Positions 36,478-45,844 of a stretch of DNA of 64,000 nucleotides are shown here, one piece after another (the first letter of the stretch is position 1; each line of letters begins with the position of its first letter). The position numbers were made by a program, and so were the translations under genes. The notes beneath the pieces were generated by a model. The model was not told the DNA's origin. It saw only the letters and a list, made by a program, of their open reading frames with translations, and searched no databases. This DNA is from Sphingobacterium populi (lineage in GTDB: Bacteria; Bacteroidota; Bacteroidia; Sphingobacteriales; Sphingobacteriaceae): positions 226,447 through 290,446 of the forward strand of contig NZ_LQXS01000005.1 in the NCBI RefSeq assembly GCF_001586775.1. The letters are read 5' to 3'.

Positions 36478-39339
36478 ATGATCAACGATTACCTCTCTAT
36501 GAAATTAAATCACGGTATACTATTGGGCGTGCTAATATCCGCAGCTTTAGTTGTAAAAGCACAAGAAAATAAACCACCAATCACGTGGAAAGACATCCCT
36601 CAATGGGAATATCTGCGGATGAATGTAATGACCATTTCCAATGATGCAAAGTGGTACGCGTATGCGGATGGACCCACTCAAGGTGATCTGCATTTGCGAT
36701 TAAAAAGTGCTTTTGATACGACAGCATATCAGTACAAAATAGGTGGAGAAACAGGGCCAATTCGTTTCAATGAATCTTCTACGCACGTCGCATTTCTGGA
36801 ATCGGCGCCATACACAACCATCAAGTCCAACGAAAAAGCGAAAAAACCAAACTTTAAAACGTTACGTCTGGTAACGGTAAAAGATACCAGTAGCATTGTA
36901 TTCGACAGGACAAGATCATTCGAATTTTCGAATGAAAGTGGCAACTGGCTAGCGGTAAGATTTGAGTCGGTGGGTGATGGCCCAAAAGGTCCGGACGCCG
37001 CCAAAGGAAGTGACTTGGTGTTATACAATGTGCAGAACAAGCAAACGTTCAACATCGGTAATGTCCATGAGTATCAATTCAACAAATCAGGACAATACTT
37101 GGCATATACCATTGATGCAAATAACAAAAACGGAAATGGTGTATTCTTACGTGATATGCAAACAGGTACAACCTACGCTTTGGATAACGACAAAGCAACC
37201 TACAGCAAAATCAACTGGAACAAGGAAGGTACAGCATTAGCCTTGCTAAAAGCCAAAACCGATAAAGCCTACAAGACGCCCGTATATACCTTGATCGGTG
37301 TGAAAGATATCAAGGGAAACGCCTCCAACATCATTAGCTATACCGGATTGGATGAAAAAGAAATCAGCGCAGGCTTTGGCATCAGCGAAAACAGTAGCCC
37401 ATATTGGTCCAAAGACCTCAACACGATCTTCTTTGGCATCGCCAAACTAGAAAAGACAGAAAACAAAGCGGCGGCGGATAGTACAGCGCAAGATTCTACC
37501 CAAATTGCCACTAAAAAACCGGCACCAAAATCCGACAAGGATGCCGAGAAGCCAGACATGATCATTTGGAACTGGCAGGATAAAAGATTACAATCGGCTC
37601 AGCGCACACAGTCGAACCGCGATAAAAACTACACCGTACAATCGGCCTATCACATAAAGACGAAGCAATTTGTATCACTCGCAGACAGCGCGCGCAAGAG
37701 CATTGCGCTAGCACCAAATCAAGATCTAGGTTATGCACTCGATTACACGCCGTACGAGATGGCATCTAGCTTGGATGGGCAGCAGTTTGCCGACCTGTAT
37801 CTGGTAGATGTCGCGACTGGTCAAAGTCGTAAGGCTATTGAAAAGCTATACCTCAATGCACTACGCAACCTTTCTTTTTCGCCAGATGGCAAATATCTTT
37901 TGTACTATCAGAATGGTCATTACCACAACCTGAACACGAGCAGTCTAGCTTCTACAAACTTGACCGACAAGATCAAAGCCAGCTTTATCGCCGAAAAAGT
38001 GGATAATAATGTGGAAAAACCGGGTACGCCAAATTTTGGTTGGACTTCGGATAGTAAATATGTTTTCCTGAGAGACAACTTCGACCTGTGGAAAGTATCT
38101 ACAGATGGCAAATCGGCCTTGATGCTAACCGATCATTGGAAAGACCAACAATGGACTGCTAATCGACTTTTGTCCAACTTGTATCCTGATGATGATTTTA
38201 CCGATACGAAGAAGGATCAATACTTCATGGTGTTCAACGAAGCGGACAAACGCTCCGGCCTTGGACTGTTGAAATCAGGAAGCAATAAACTTGAAATATT
38301 GCAACAGTCGGACGACCTATATTCGTACATCATCAAACCAAAACAAGCTAAACACTTATTTTTTGCAAAAGAGAATAATACAACAGCTCCAGAGCTCTAC
38401 ATTGCAGAGAATGCCAGCTTCCATAACATCCGCAAGCTCACCAGCAATACGCCCAACAAAGATGATTTTGCGCTATCCAGCGGCGCGAAACTGATTAGCT
38501 ATGTGAATGATTTTGGTGATACGCTGCAAGCTACACTTTTCTTACCGGCCAATTATGTGGAAGGCAATTCGTATCCGACCATTACCTATATCTACGAGCG
38601 TTTGACAGATGGGACGAATAGTTATTCTAACCCAGCTTTTCCTGGCGGAGGATTTAATCGCGCCGTTTATAATAGCAACGGATATGCCGTGCTGATGCCC
38701 GATATTGCTTATAAATTGAATGATCCTGGTATGTCTGCCGTGGCTTGCGTAGTACCTGCCGTAAAAGCCGCTATCGCAACTGGGATCGTAGATGAACAAC
38801 GCGTTGGTATTCACGGTCACTCTTGGGGCGGATACCAGACTTCTTTTCTTATCACGCAAACAGATATCTTCAAAGCGGCTGTTGCCGGAGCTCCGCTGAC
38901 AAATATGATTAGTATGTATAGCTTGATTTATTGGAATTCTGGCTCTACAAATCAGAGTATTTTTGAATCGTCACAAGGAAGGTTGACAACCGGATATTGG
39001 GACAACTGGGATGCTTATACACGGAATTCTCCCATCTATCATATCAAAAATGTGAATACGCCATTGGTGATTTTGCACAACGATAAAGATGGTGCGGTAG
39101 ATTATACGCAAGGCATAGAATACTTCAATGGACTACGACGATTGCAGAAACCAGTAACGATGCTAACCTACAATGGGGAGAATCACGGCCTGGCGAAAGA
39201 GGTAAACAAAAAAGACTATGCCGTGCGTATGATGGAGTTTTTCGATCATTATCTGAAGGGCGCAACTTCTCCCGACTGGTGGGAAAAAGGTATCGATTAC
39301 TTGGATATGGACAAACATTTGGAAGATCGCGCATTTTAA
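36478..39339 (+). CDS. S9-family prolyl oligopeptidase-like peptidase, exported
   Basis: A 953-residue periplasmic serine peptidase. A signal peptide ends around residue 29 (VVKAQ); the start could equally be the second Met, 7 codons later (36499). Residues ~50-650 form the beta-propeller-type region with repeated strands. The C-terminal alpha/beta-hydrolase domain carries the nucleophile Ser782 in GHSWGGY, the acid Asp871 in NDKDGAV and His903 in GENHGL. A low-complexity Ala/Lys/Asp insertion lies near residues 325-358. Members cut dipeptides or short peptides. It is monocistronic, followed by a 430-nt region with a terminator. Confidence 0.92.
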   Translation: MINDYLSMKLNHGILLGVLISAALVVKAQENKPPITWKDIPQWEYLRMNVMTISNDAKWYAYADGPTQGDLHLRLKSAFDTTAYQYKIGGETGPIRFNESSTHVAFLESAPYTTIKSNEKAKKPNFKTLRLVTVKDTSSIVFDRTRSFEFSNESGNWLAVRFESVGDGPKGPDAAKGSDLVLYNVQNKQTFNIGNVHEYQFNKSGQYLAYTIDANNKNGNGVFLRDMQTGTTYALDNDKATYSKINWNKEGTALALLKAKTDKAYKTPVYTLIGVKDIKGNASNIISYTGLDEKEISAGFGISENSSPYWSKDLNTIFFGIAKLEKTENKAAADSTAQDSTQIATKKPAPKSDKDAEKPDMIIWNWQDKRLQSAQRTQSNRDKNYTVQSAYHIKTKQFVSLADSARKSIALAPNQDLGYALDYTPYEMASSLDGQQFADLYLVDVATGQSRKAIEKLYLNALRNLSFSPDGKYLLYYQNGHYHNLNTSSLASTNLTDKIKASFIAEKVDNNVEKPGTPNFGWTSDSKYVFLRDNFDLWKVSTDGKSALMLTDHWKDQQWTANRLLSNLYPDDDFTDTKKDQYFMVFNEADKRSGLGLLKSGSNKLEILQQSDDLYSYIIKPKQAKHLFFAKENNTTAPELYIAENASFHNIRKLTSNTPNKDDFALSSGAKLISYVNDFGDTLQATLFLPANYVEGNSYPTITYIYERLTDGTNSYSNPAFPGGGFNRAVYNSNGYAVLMPDIAYKLNDPGMSAVACVVPAVKAAIATGIVDEQRVGIHGHSWGGYQTSFLITQTDIFKAAVAGAPLTNMISMYSLIYWNSGSTNQSIFESSQGRLTTGYWDNWDAYTRNSPIYHIKNVNTPLVILHNDKDGAVDYTQGIEYFNGLRRLQKPVTMLTYNGENHGLAKEVNKKDYAVRMMEFFDHYLKGATSPDWWEKGIDYLDMDKHLEDRAF

Positions 39340-39625
39340 AAAAACAATTCAGCGGGCGATTAAACGTTGCTTTATACGATTTAGCTGAAAATACATGGAG
39401 AAGGCATAAAGCACTAAAAGTAATCACTCACTTTTTTTTGCGTTTTAGTTTGTGAGGTCTAATTCAAAACCCTATGTTTGTGATGTAAAGGGAGATGAAA
39501 AAGAAATCTGAGTAAGCTAACCCTTACTCATTACTACCAGCAGTAAACTTTAAACTTGATAGACCTAAAAAGTCTTAAAACTTACACGAAATTCATGCTA
39601 TCCAATTATAAACTAGTTTTTGATG

Positions 39626-39657
39626 AAAAGCTTGTCTGATCCTAAGACAAGCTTTTT
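39626..39657 (+). terminator. Rho-independent terminator
   Basis: AGCTTGTCT (39629-39637) pairs with AGACAAGCT (39645-39653), extended by A-T pairs and followed by a T-run. It lies 287 nt after the S9 peptidase stop and before the rbfA promoter. Confidence 0.7.
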
Positions 39658-39725
39658 CCTTTTAACGGTATTTTATCTGCCGCCACCACGTCCTGAGCCT
39701 TCCTGCCCATGTGAGCTATTTTCCC

Positions 39726-39733
39726 TATATTTG
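39726..39733 (+). promoter_or_regulatory. -7 element for rbfA
   Basis: TATATTTG is an exact TAnnTTTG match 37 nt before the rbfA ATG and downstream of a terminator. The upstream TTG element is not evident. Confidence 0.45.
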
Positions 39734-39770
39734 TAGATCAACATTGCGTTACCTTCTAATCCATCTTACC

Positions 39771-40148
39771 ATGGCAACTGAGAGCAAAAGACAACAAAGA
39801 TTTGCTGGTGTAATCCAGCAAGATTTAGCAGAGATATTTCAACGGGAAGCACACCAGTGGGCGCCGAATGCATTTATTACCGTTACTAGAGTACGTGTTA
39901 CGCCCGATCTTGCGATTGCGCGCGTATACCTTAGCTTCATTAATACACAGACCGCCAAAGAGGATCTTGAAAAAATCAAAGGTAAATCCAGCGAAATCCG
40001 CTACAAATTGGGTACGCGCATCAAGAATAACGCTCGTATTGTCCCGCATTTAGAATTCTTTTTAGATGACACCAATGAGTACGTAGAACATATGGACAAA
40101 ATTTTTGACCAGATTAGCAAAGAGCCTCGCCAGCCAGACGAAGATTAA
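39771..40148 (+). CDS. rbfA: Ribosome-binding factor A
   Basis: RbfA assists late maturation of the 30S subunit and 16S rRNA 5' end. I start it at the ATG at 39771 (125 residues, ATESKRQQRFAGVIQQDLAEIF), because the longer frame upstream would run through the promoter. The KH-like fold is recognisable: FITVTRVRVTPDLAIARVY, then IRYKLGTRIKNNARIVPHLEFFLDD, which is the family signature. It is followed after 18 nt by aat. Confidence 0.93.
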   Translation: MATESKRQQRFAGVIQQDLAEIFQREAHQWAPNAFITVTRVRVTPDLAIARVYLSFINTQTAKEDLEKIKGKSSEIRYKLGTRIKNNARIVPHLEFFLDDTNEYVEHMDKIFDQISKEPRQPDED

Positions 40149-40166
40149 GAGACCCATATCGCGCTC

Positions 40167-40859
40167 ATGATCTTTCAACTCAATTCCGATCCGACGCAGA
40201 TGCCCGATCCGACACTGGCTGAAGAAGATGGATTGATTGCCGTAGGCGGCGACCTATCTCCTACTCGTTTGTTGCACGCATACCACCAAGGTATTTTCCC
40301 TTGGTATAGCGAAGATACACCAATACTGTGGTATGCTCCGCAAGAGCGTTTTGTATTAAATCCAAAAAACATTCGCATCAGCAAAAGCATGCGTCAAGTG
40401 TTGCGATCTGAACAATTTAGCTGGACGTACAATCAGGCATTTACGACAGTGATCGATGCTTGCGCCACGGCATCGCGAAAAGATCAGGACGGCACTTGGA
40501 TCGTGGATGATATGCGAACGGCTTATATCCAATTGCACAAACTGGGATTTGCACATTCTATTGAGGTGTGGAATAAGGCCAGCGAATTAGTTGGAGGACT
40601 GTACGGAGTTTTAATAGGTCGGGTGTTTAGTGGCGAAAGCATGTTTTCCATAGCAAGCAATAGCTCGAAGTATGCTTTAATCCAATTTGCAAAGCATTTT
40701 GATCTACAATTGATCGATTGCCAGATCCACTCAGCCCACCTGGAAAGTATGGGCGCAGGTATGGTTTCGCAAGAATCTTACTTGCAGATATTGGATCAGC
40801 AAGAATATATACAAAATGGACTCGATCTACTGATCTATCCGAATCAAGATACAATATAG
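40167..40859 (+). CDS. aat: Leucyl/phenylalanyl-tRNA--protein transferase
   Basis: Adds Leu or Phe to the N-terminal Arg or Lys of proteins, creating an N-degron for ClpS/ClpAP. The 230-residue protein has the conserved GLIAVGGDLSPTRLLHAY opening, the GIFPWYSEDTPILWYAP substrate loop, GGLYGVLIGRVFSGESMFS and IDCQIHSAHLESMGA. All family blocks are present and length is normal. It sits 18 nt after rbfA and 33 nt before the DUF2027-like gene, so the three may share one transcript. Confidence 0.95.
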   Translation: MIFQLNSDPTQMPDPTLAEEDGLIAVGGDLSPTRLLHAYHQGIFPWYSEDTPILWYAPQERFVLNPKNIRISKSMRQVLRSEQFSWTYNQAFTTVIDACATASRKDQDGTWIVDDMRTAYIQLHKLGFAHSIEVWNKASELVGGLYGVLIGRVFSGESMFSIASNSSKYALIQFAKHFDLQLIDCQIHSAHLESMGAGMVSQESYLQILDQQEYIQNGLDLLIYPNQDTI

Positions 40860-40892
40860 ATTTTACTACATTTTACGGCTAAGCAATAACAT

Positions 40893-41519
40893 ATGAATTT
40901 CAAAATAGGTGATTTTGTACGATTTGTGGATGAGGCAATAGAAGGACATATTACGTCTTTCCTGAGCGACGGCATTATAGGCGTGACGGATGACTCGGGA
41001 TTCGAAATTCCGGTATCGGTAACGAAAGTTACAGCAGTACATGGTGATATGAAGCGTGCGGATGATGATGGCGACACTACAGCGACCACGCTAGTTGGTG
41101 AGTTCGTAGAAAAAGGCATTTATGTCGCTGTTACAGGCGAGCAAAAAGAGGGATTAGCACGATTTTGGATTGTAAACGAAACTTCGTTTCAATTACTGAT
41201 CTCTATCGGTGAAACACAAGCAGGCAAACAGAAAGGAATATTTAGCGCAATGCTAAGTCCGCAGAAAACCGTTGAATTTCATAAGGCTAATTTTTCGGCG
41301 GTGGGCAAATGGCCAACTTTTACGATCCGCATTATCAGGCACAGCGACAACTTACACAGTGCACATGCCGTACTGGAAGAAGATGTACGTATCAAGCCCG
41401 TATCGCTCAGTGAACCAAAAACTAGGCTTGATCTGCTCGCAGAAAAAGCTTGGGTAACTCAGCTTGACATCGAGAAAAAGGACATTGGCTTACAGCGTTT
41501 AAAGGATTTTGGTAAATAG
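40893..41519 (+). CDS. Small DUF2027-like protein without Smr domain
   Basis: A 208-residue cytoplasmic protein. The first ~45 residues form a KOW/SH3-like strand set (KIGDFVRFVDEAIEGHITSF, then GFEIPVSVTKV) as in the Bacteroidota DUF2027 proteins, which normally continue into a middle beta domain and end in a Smr nuclease-like domain. The middle domain appears present (GLARFWIVNETSFQLLISIG), but the chain ends at RLKDFGK without any Smr region, and none is visible in the 194 nt downstream. Family assignment is from memory of the pattern and is moderate. Function unknown. Confidence 0.55.
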   Translation: MNFKIGDFVRFVDEAIEGHITSFLSDGIIGVTDDSGFEIPVSVTKVTAVHGDMKRADDDGDTTATTLVGEFVEKGIYVAVTGEQKEGLARFWIVNETSFQLLISIGETQAGKQKGIFSAMLSPQKTVEFHKANFSAVGKWPTFTIRIIRHSDNLHSAHAVLEEDVRIKPVSLSEPKTRLDLLAEKAWVTQLDIEKKDIGLQRLKDFGK

Positions 41520-41649
41520 ATCGTCAGTTGTTATAGACAAATCACCGTGTTGATACGCATATAATAAAATTAACTATCTGAAATACTGCCGATTAGAACT
41601 ATTTTATCACTATTTAAAATCGTTCTAAATTTGTCGCTTTGACAGATTT

Positions 41650-41683
41650 TTGACAGAAACAGACGGCTTTTGATCTACATTTG
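41650..41683 (+). promoter_or_regulatory. Promoter of the haem operon
   Basis: TTG (41650-41652) and TACATTTG (41676-41683) are separated by 23 nt, close to the Bacteroidota arrangement. The TTG start codon of hemA follows 30 nt later. Confidence 0.5.
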
Positions 41684-41713
41684 CAGGACGAATCATAGCG
41701 CGAGAAGCAGACT

Positions 41714-42955
41714 TTGGAAAATTTAAAGGTAATAGCGTTTACACACAAACATATCGAGTTGAAAGACTTGGGAAATTTGGTAATCTGCAACGAAGAGTTG
41801 AACCACCGATTAATCAATCTCAAAAACAGCTTAGATATTCCTGAAATATTTTACGTTGGCACTTGTAACCGTGTCGAGTTTGTGTTTTATGGAGCGCATG
41901 AACTTACCGATGAGTTTATTGCACATTTCATGCACAGCATGAATTTTTGTGTTCCTTCCGAACGCTTACAATGCTATCTTGGCCAAGTCAATAAGTACTC
42001 TGGATTAGAAGCTCTCAATCACTTACTTCGTATGTCGTGCTCTATCGAGAGCTTAGTGGTAGGAGAAAAAGAAATCCTAGCACAGGTACGTCGAGCATAC
42101 GAACGCTGTCGCGATGCTGGATTTACTGGAGATTTCATGCGCATGATGATGGATCGCTTGGTCAAGACCGCGAAAGAAGTATATACCCATACTAATATTT
42201 CGCGTAATCCTATTTCCGTAGTTTCACTAGCTTACCGAAAATTAAGAGAAGTAAAATTGGTAGAAAACCCACGCATCCTGATTATCGGTGCAGGTGAGAC
42301 AAACCAAAATCTGGCGAAATACCTGAAAAAACATAAATACAAAAACTTCGTCATTTTCAACAGAACGGTAGAAAAGGCTTATGCGTTGGCTTCTGAACTT
42401 CAAGCTGCGGCCTTCCCACTATCCGAATTAGCCAACTACAAAAAAGGCTTTGATGTGATGATCACTTGTACCGGTTCTTCAGAACCTATTGTGGATCAAG
42501 CATTATACACTTCGCTATGCAATGGTGAAGTTGATAAGAAAGTAGTTGTGGATCTGGCTATTCCCAACGATATCGATGCCGATGTGATTGCGCAAAACCC
42601 AATCCATTATATCGAAGTTAGCAGTTTGCAAGCTATTGCACAGAAGAACATTAAAGAACGCTATGATGAACTACATCATGCCGAGAAAATCATACATCAG
42701 AACATCGAGGAGTTTATTCCGATGATTAAACAAAGGCGAGTAGAAGTGGCCATGCGTCAGGTCCCAGATAAAATCAAGGAGATACGCGCTACTGCTATGA
42801 ATGAAGTATTTGCACGTGAGTTGAATGGATTGGATCCGCAAGCGCGTGAAGTCTTAGAGAAGGTCATCAATTACATGGAGAAGAAATATATTAAAGTCCC
42901 GATGGTGATGGCCAAAGAGATCTTAGTACAATCACCTGACATCTCACAGAATTAA
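41714..42955 (+). CDS. hemA: Glutamyl-tRNA reductase
   Basis: First committed step of the C5 haem pathway: glutamyl-tRNA to glutamate-1-semialdehyde with NADPH. The 413-residue protein has the catalytic Cys51 in GTCNRVEF, the VVGEKEILAQVR motif, the NADPH-binding IIGAGETNQN and the C-terminal dimerisation helix. The start is TTG at 41714; no ATG occurs before the essential N-terminal domain, and ENLKVIAFTHKH is the expected beginning. It is the first gene of hemA, hemCD, hemB; hemL is not in the window. Confidence 0.95.
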   Translation: MENLKVIAFTHKHIELKDLGNLVICNEELNHRLINLKNSLDIPEIFYVGTCNRVEFVFYGAHELTDEFIAHFMHSMNFCVPSERLQCYLGQVNKYSGLEALNHLLRMSCSIESLVVGEKEILAQVRRAYERCRDAGFTGDFMRMMMDRLVKTAKEVYTHTNISRNPISVVSLAYRKLREVKLVENPRILIIGAGETNQNLAKYLKKHKYKNFVIFNRTVEKAYALASELQAAAFPLSELANYKKGFDVMITCTGSSEPIVDQALYTSLCNGEVDKKVVVDLAIPNDIDADVIAQNPIHYIEVSSLQAIAQKNIKERYDELHHAEKIIHQNIEEFIPMIKQRRVEVAMRQVPDKIKEIRATAMNEVFARELNGLDPQAREVLEKVINYMEKKYIKVPMVMAKEILVQSPDISQN

Positions 42956-43047
42956 AAAAGACTTCTTTCCACTCTTTTTTATCATCTTTTCTCTGGCATA
43001 TTAGCATCATTTTAGCTAATATAGCCCCACACTTTTACTATTTCATT

Positions 43048-44634
43048 GTGAAAAGAAAACTTACAATCGGCACGAGAGGAAGTGCTTTGGCATTATGGCA
43101 AGCTAACTATATCAAAGATCGACTACAAGCTATTGGAGTAGAATCCGACTTGAAGATCATCAAAACACAGGGCGATATCGTACAACACTTGCGCTTAGAT
43201 AAGTTAGAAGGAAAAGGTTTTTTCACCAAAGAACTAGAAGAAGAATTGCTTTCTAATCAGATTGATCTAGCCGTCCATTCGCATAAAGACTTACCCACTA
43301 TCAATCCGCCTGGATTATCAATCGCCGCAGTATCCGAACGGGAAGATCCAGCGGAATTACTCATCATTCGCAAAGAAGCGGTGGATATCTCCCAGCGATT
43401 ATCGCTGAAGCGTAAAGCCGATGTTGGCACCTCATCCAACCGTAGAAAAGCACAATTGCTTTCTTTGAGAAACGATCTGGATTTTGCAGATTTACGCGGT
43501 AATATCCAAACACGCGTGCAGAAACTACGTGATGGTAAATATGATGCCATTATGCTAGCCAAAGCAGGCATCGAACGGGTTGAAATGGACTTATCTGAAT
43601 TTCACGTAGAAGCTATTCCACCCATAAAAATCATTCCTGCACCTGCTCAAGGCGTACTAGCGGTACAGATCCGTGAAAATGATCAGGAACTATATGATAT
43701 CTTGCAGCCAATCAATGATTTGGCAGTACAAGAAACCATCGCCGTAGAGCGTAAAGTGCTTAACCTGTTTGACGCAGGCTGCCATGCGCCATTAGGCTGT
43801 TATTGCCGTAAGCATGATGGGCTATACGAAGTGTGGACTTCAGTTGCTGAAGATAATGAAGAATTTCCAGACCGATTATTCGTTCGCGCTGAGACTACAG
43901 AGGGATTAGCGCAACACATTTTTGAAAAATTCCAGAAAGATCGTGCGCTTCCTAAGTCTGTATTTATCACACGGGATTTGGATGATGAATCTTACCTCTC
44001 TCGCTTCTTGAATAAGCATGAGATAGCGGTTGAGGGCAGGTCCCTAATCAAAATCTTTCCGATCATTAGGCATTTGGACTCCTTTATCCTCAAGCATGTA
44101 GATTGGCTATTTTTTGGCAGTAAAAATGCAATCGACCATTTCTTCAAGTTGGAACCATTCCTGATGAAGAAAACTAAGATTGCGGTATTAGGGCAAGGTT
44201 CAGAGCAGGCTTTACGGAAGTACAATCGGGTTGCTGATTTCTCCGGCGACCAGATTGGAGTGACGGCTGAAGAATTTGCACAAGAATTTGCTAAAATCGC
44301 GAATGGTACTAAAGTCGTAATCCCTTGCGCTAAAGAAAGCATGAATACCGTACGCGATGCCTTGAGTGAAGATACAGAAGTAATCACCATCCCGATTTAC
44401 GAGACCGTACAATTAGAGGATGTAGATAAAACTAATGCCCAAGTACTGATCTTCACATCGCCGAGCAATGTGGAGGCTTATTTCCGCGAACATTTGTTGG
44501 ATCCGGGACAGAAAGTAATCTCAATTGGTACATCGACGGGTAAGAAATTTGATGAAATGGGTATTCCGTATGTTTTACCATTCTCGCCTGATGAAGTGGG
44601 ATTGGCAGAAGCAGTATTTGGATTAGAAATATAA
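43048..44634 (+). CDS. hemC: Fused hydroxymethylbilane synthase / uroporphyrinogen-III synthase (HemC-HemD)
   Basis: A 528-residue two-domain enzyme, GTG start. Residues 1-~300 are porphobilinogen deaminase: RKLTIGTRGSALALWQA, SHKDLPT, LRGNIQTRVQKL, and Cys245 in FDAGCHAPLG, which anchors the dipyrromethane cofactor. Residues ~305-528 are uroporphyrinogen-III synthase-like: VFITRDLDDESYLSRF, DWLFFGSKNAIDHFF, LIFTSPSNVEAYF, ISIGTSTGKKFDEMG. One polypeptide would therefore make hydroxymethylbilane and close it to uroporphyrinogen III, avoiding release of the unstable linear intermediate. It lies 92 nt after hemA and 7 nt before hemB. Confidence 0.93.
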   Translation: MKRKLTIGTRGSALALWQANYIKDRLQAIGVESDLKIIKTQGDIVQHLRLDKLEGKGFFTKELEEELLSNQIDLAVHSHKDLPTINPPGLSIAAVSEREDPAELLIIRKEAVDISQRLSLKRKADVGTSSNRRKAQLLSLRNDLDFADLRGNIQTRVQKLRDGKYDAIMLAKAGIERVEMDLSEFHVEAIPPIKIIPAPAQGVLAVQIRENDQELYDILQPINDLAVQETIAVERKVLNLFDAGCHAPLGCYCRKHDGLYEVWTSVAEDNEEFPDRLFVRAETTEGLAQHIFEKFQKDRALPKSVFITRDLDDESYLSRFLNKHEIAVEGRSLIKIFPIIRHLDSFILKHVDWLFFGSKNAIDHFFKLEPFLMKKTKIAVLGQGSEQALRKYNRVADFSGDQIGVTAEEFAQEFAKIANGTKVVIPCAKESMNTVRDALSEDTEVITIPIYETVQLEDVDKTNAQVLIFTSPSNVEAYFREHLLDPGQKVISIGTSTGKKFDEMGIPYVLPFSPDEVGLAEAVFGLEI

Positions 44635-44641
44635 CAAAACA

Positions 44642-45616
44642 ATGATTCGACCACGCAGAAACAGAAAATCGGCCGTAATTCGTGATATGGTGCAAGAAAC
44701 GCACCTACATGCAGGCAACTTGATTTTTCCCTTATTTATTGTAGACGGTGACAACCAGAAGACGGAGGTAAAATCCATGCCAGGCATCTATCGTTACAGT
44801 ATAGACAATCTCTTACGTGAAGTAGAAAGCTGTATGAATCTTGGATTGAAGGCTTTTGATTTGTTTCCAAATATCGAAGATTCTCTAAAAGATAAGCACG
44901 CTACAGTTAGTTACCAAAAAGGCAACTTGTACCTGCGTGCGATCGAAGCGGTGAAGAAAAATTTCCCGGAAGCTTGTGTCGTAACGGATGTAGCGATGGA
45001 TCCATACAGTTCGGACGGACACGATGGCATTGTGGAGAATGGCGAAATCTTGAACGATGAAACGTTGGAAGTATTGGGCAAGATGGCGCTGGCACATGCC
45101 GAATCTGGTGCAGACATCATCGCACCATCAGACATGATGGATGGCCGCATTGGCTATATTCGCGATGTATTAGACACGAATGGATTTACCAATGTATCAT
45201 TAATGTCGTACACCGCAAAATACGCTTCTGCGTTTTACGGTCCATTTCGCGACGCGTTGAATTCCGCGCCCAAATCAGGTGATAAGAAAACGTATCAGAT
45301 GAATCCGGCTAATGTGCGCGAAGCGCTGATCGAAGCACAGCTAGATGCAGAGGAAGGTGCCGATTTCTTGATGGTGAAGCCTGGGCTTCCGTACTTAGAC
45401 GTGGTGAAGCTATTGCACGATAATTTTGACTTACCAATCGCTGTATATAATGTAAGCGGTGAATACGCCATGCTGAAAGCAGCCGCACAAAATGGTTGGT
45501 TAGACGCAGAACGTGCAACGATGGAAACCTTATTGAGTTTCCGCCGTGCTGGTGCTTCCTCTATCCTTACTTACCACGCCAAAGAAGTATTGGCGAATGG
45601 CTGGTTGCCGCGATAA
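44642..45616 (+). CDS. hemB: Porphobilinogen synthase (delta-aminolevulinate dehydratase)
   Basis: Condenses two 5-aminolevulinates to porphobilinogen. The 324-residue protein has both Schiff-base lysines, Lys193 in MSYTAKYASAFYG and Lys246 in LMVKPGLPYLD. The metal loop reads TDVAMDPYSSDGHDG: Asp120, Asp125 and Asp128 stand where zinc-type enzymes have Cys, so this is the aspartate-rich, magnesium/potassium-type subclass. It starts 7 nt after hemCD. Two strong hairpins follow the stop. Confidence 0.96.
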   Translation: MIRPRRNRKSAVIRDMVQETHLHAGNLIFPLFIVDGDNQKTEVKSMPGIYRYSIDNLLREVESCMNLGLKAFDLFPNIEDSLKDKHATVSYQKGNLYLRAIEAVKKNFPEACVVTDVAMDPYSSDGHDGIVENGEILNDETLEVLGKMALAHAESGADIIAPSDMMDGRIGYIRDVLDTNGFTNVSLMSYTAKYASAFYGPFRDALNSAPKSGDKKTYQMNPANVREALIEAQLDAEEGADFLMVKPGLPYLDVVKLLHDNFDLPIAVYNVSGEYAMLKAAAQNGWLDAERATMETLLSFRRAGASSILTYHAKEVLANGWLPR

Positions 45617-45664
45617 ATCAGCCGGATGAGCAGTGGAAACCATAGTAATCCGCTTCGCTAGGAC

Positions 45665-45716
45665 ATAAAATAAAGAAGCCCATTCGAAAAATCGAATGGG
45701 CTTCTTTATTTTATGC
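45665..45716. terminator. Long bidirectional terminator hairpin after hemB
   Basis: A perfect 24-bp inverted repeat (45665-45688 with 45693-45716) around an AAAA loop, GC-rich in the middle (GAAGCCCATTCGA) and A/T at the base. It ends the haem operon. Confidence 0.85.
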
Positions 45717-45780
45717 AGCTAACCGACATGTCCGCTCAGCATCTCTTTTACCACCGAATGGCATACGTCTTATTAGCTTA

Positions 45781-45825
45781 AAAAATAACGGTGGCCATCA
45801 TTGAAGATAGCCACCGTTATTTTTA
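45781..45825. terminator. Terminator hairpin downstream of carB
   Basis: AAAAATAACGGTGGC (45781-45795) pairs perfectly with GCCACCGTTATTTTT (45811-45825, with G at 45810) around a loop of about 14 nt. Placed 20 nt from the carB stop; usable from either strand. Confidence 0.8.
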
Positions 45826-45844
45826 TTTATTAAACAGCTCCAAT

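Larger units (their letters stand above)
39340..39770. other. Intergenic stretch with terminator, inverted repeat and rbfA promoter
   Basis: No protein-coding gene is visible in these 431 nt. It holds an inverted repeat TGAGTAAG-ctaacc-CTTACTCA (39509-39530), a terminator hairpin (39626-39657) and the rbfA -7 element (39726-39733). Confidence 0.6.

Noticed and set aside
39674..39730. Minus-strand open tail ending in a Gly/Arg-rich sequence (GSGRGGGR then stop)
   Set aside because: A stop codon lies shortly upstream in the same frame and there is no start codon, so it is not a gene; possibly a chance pattern.
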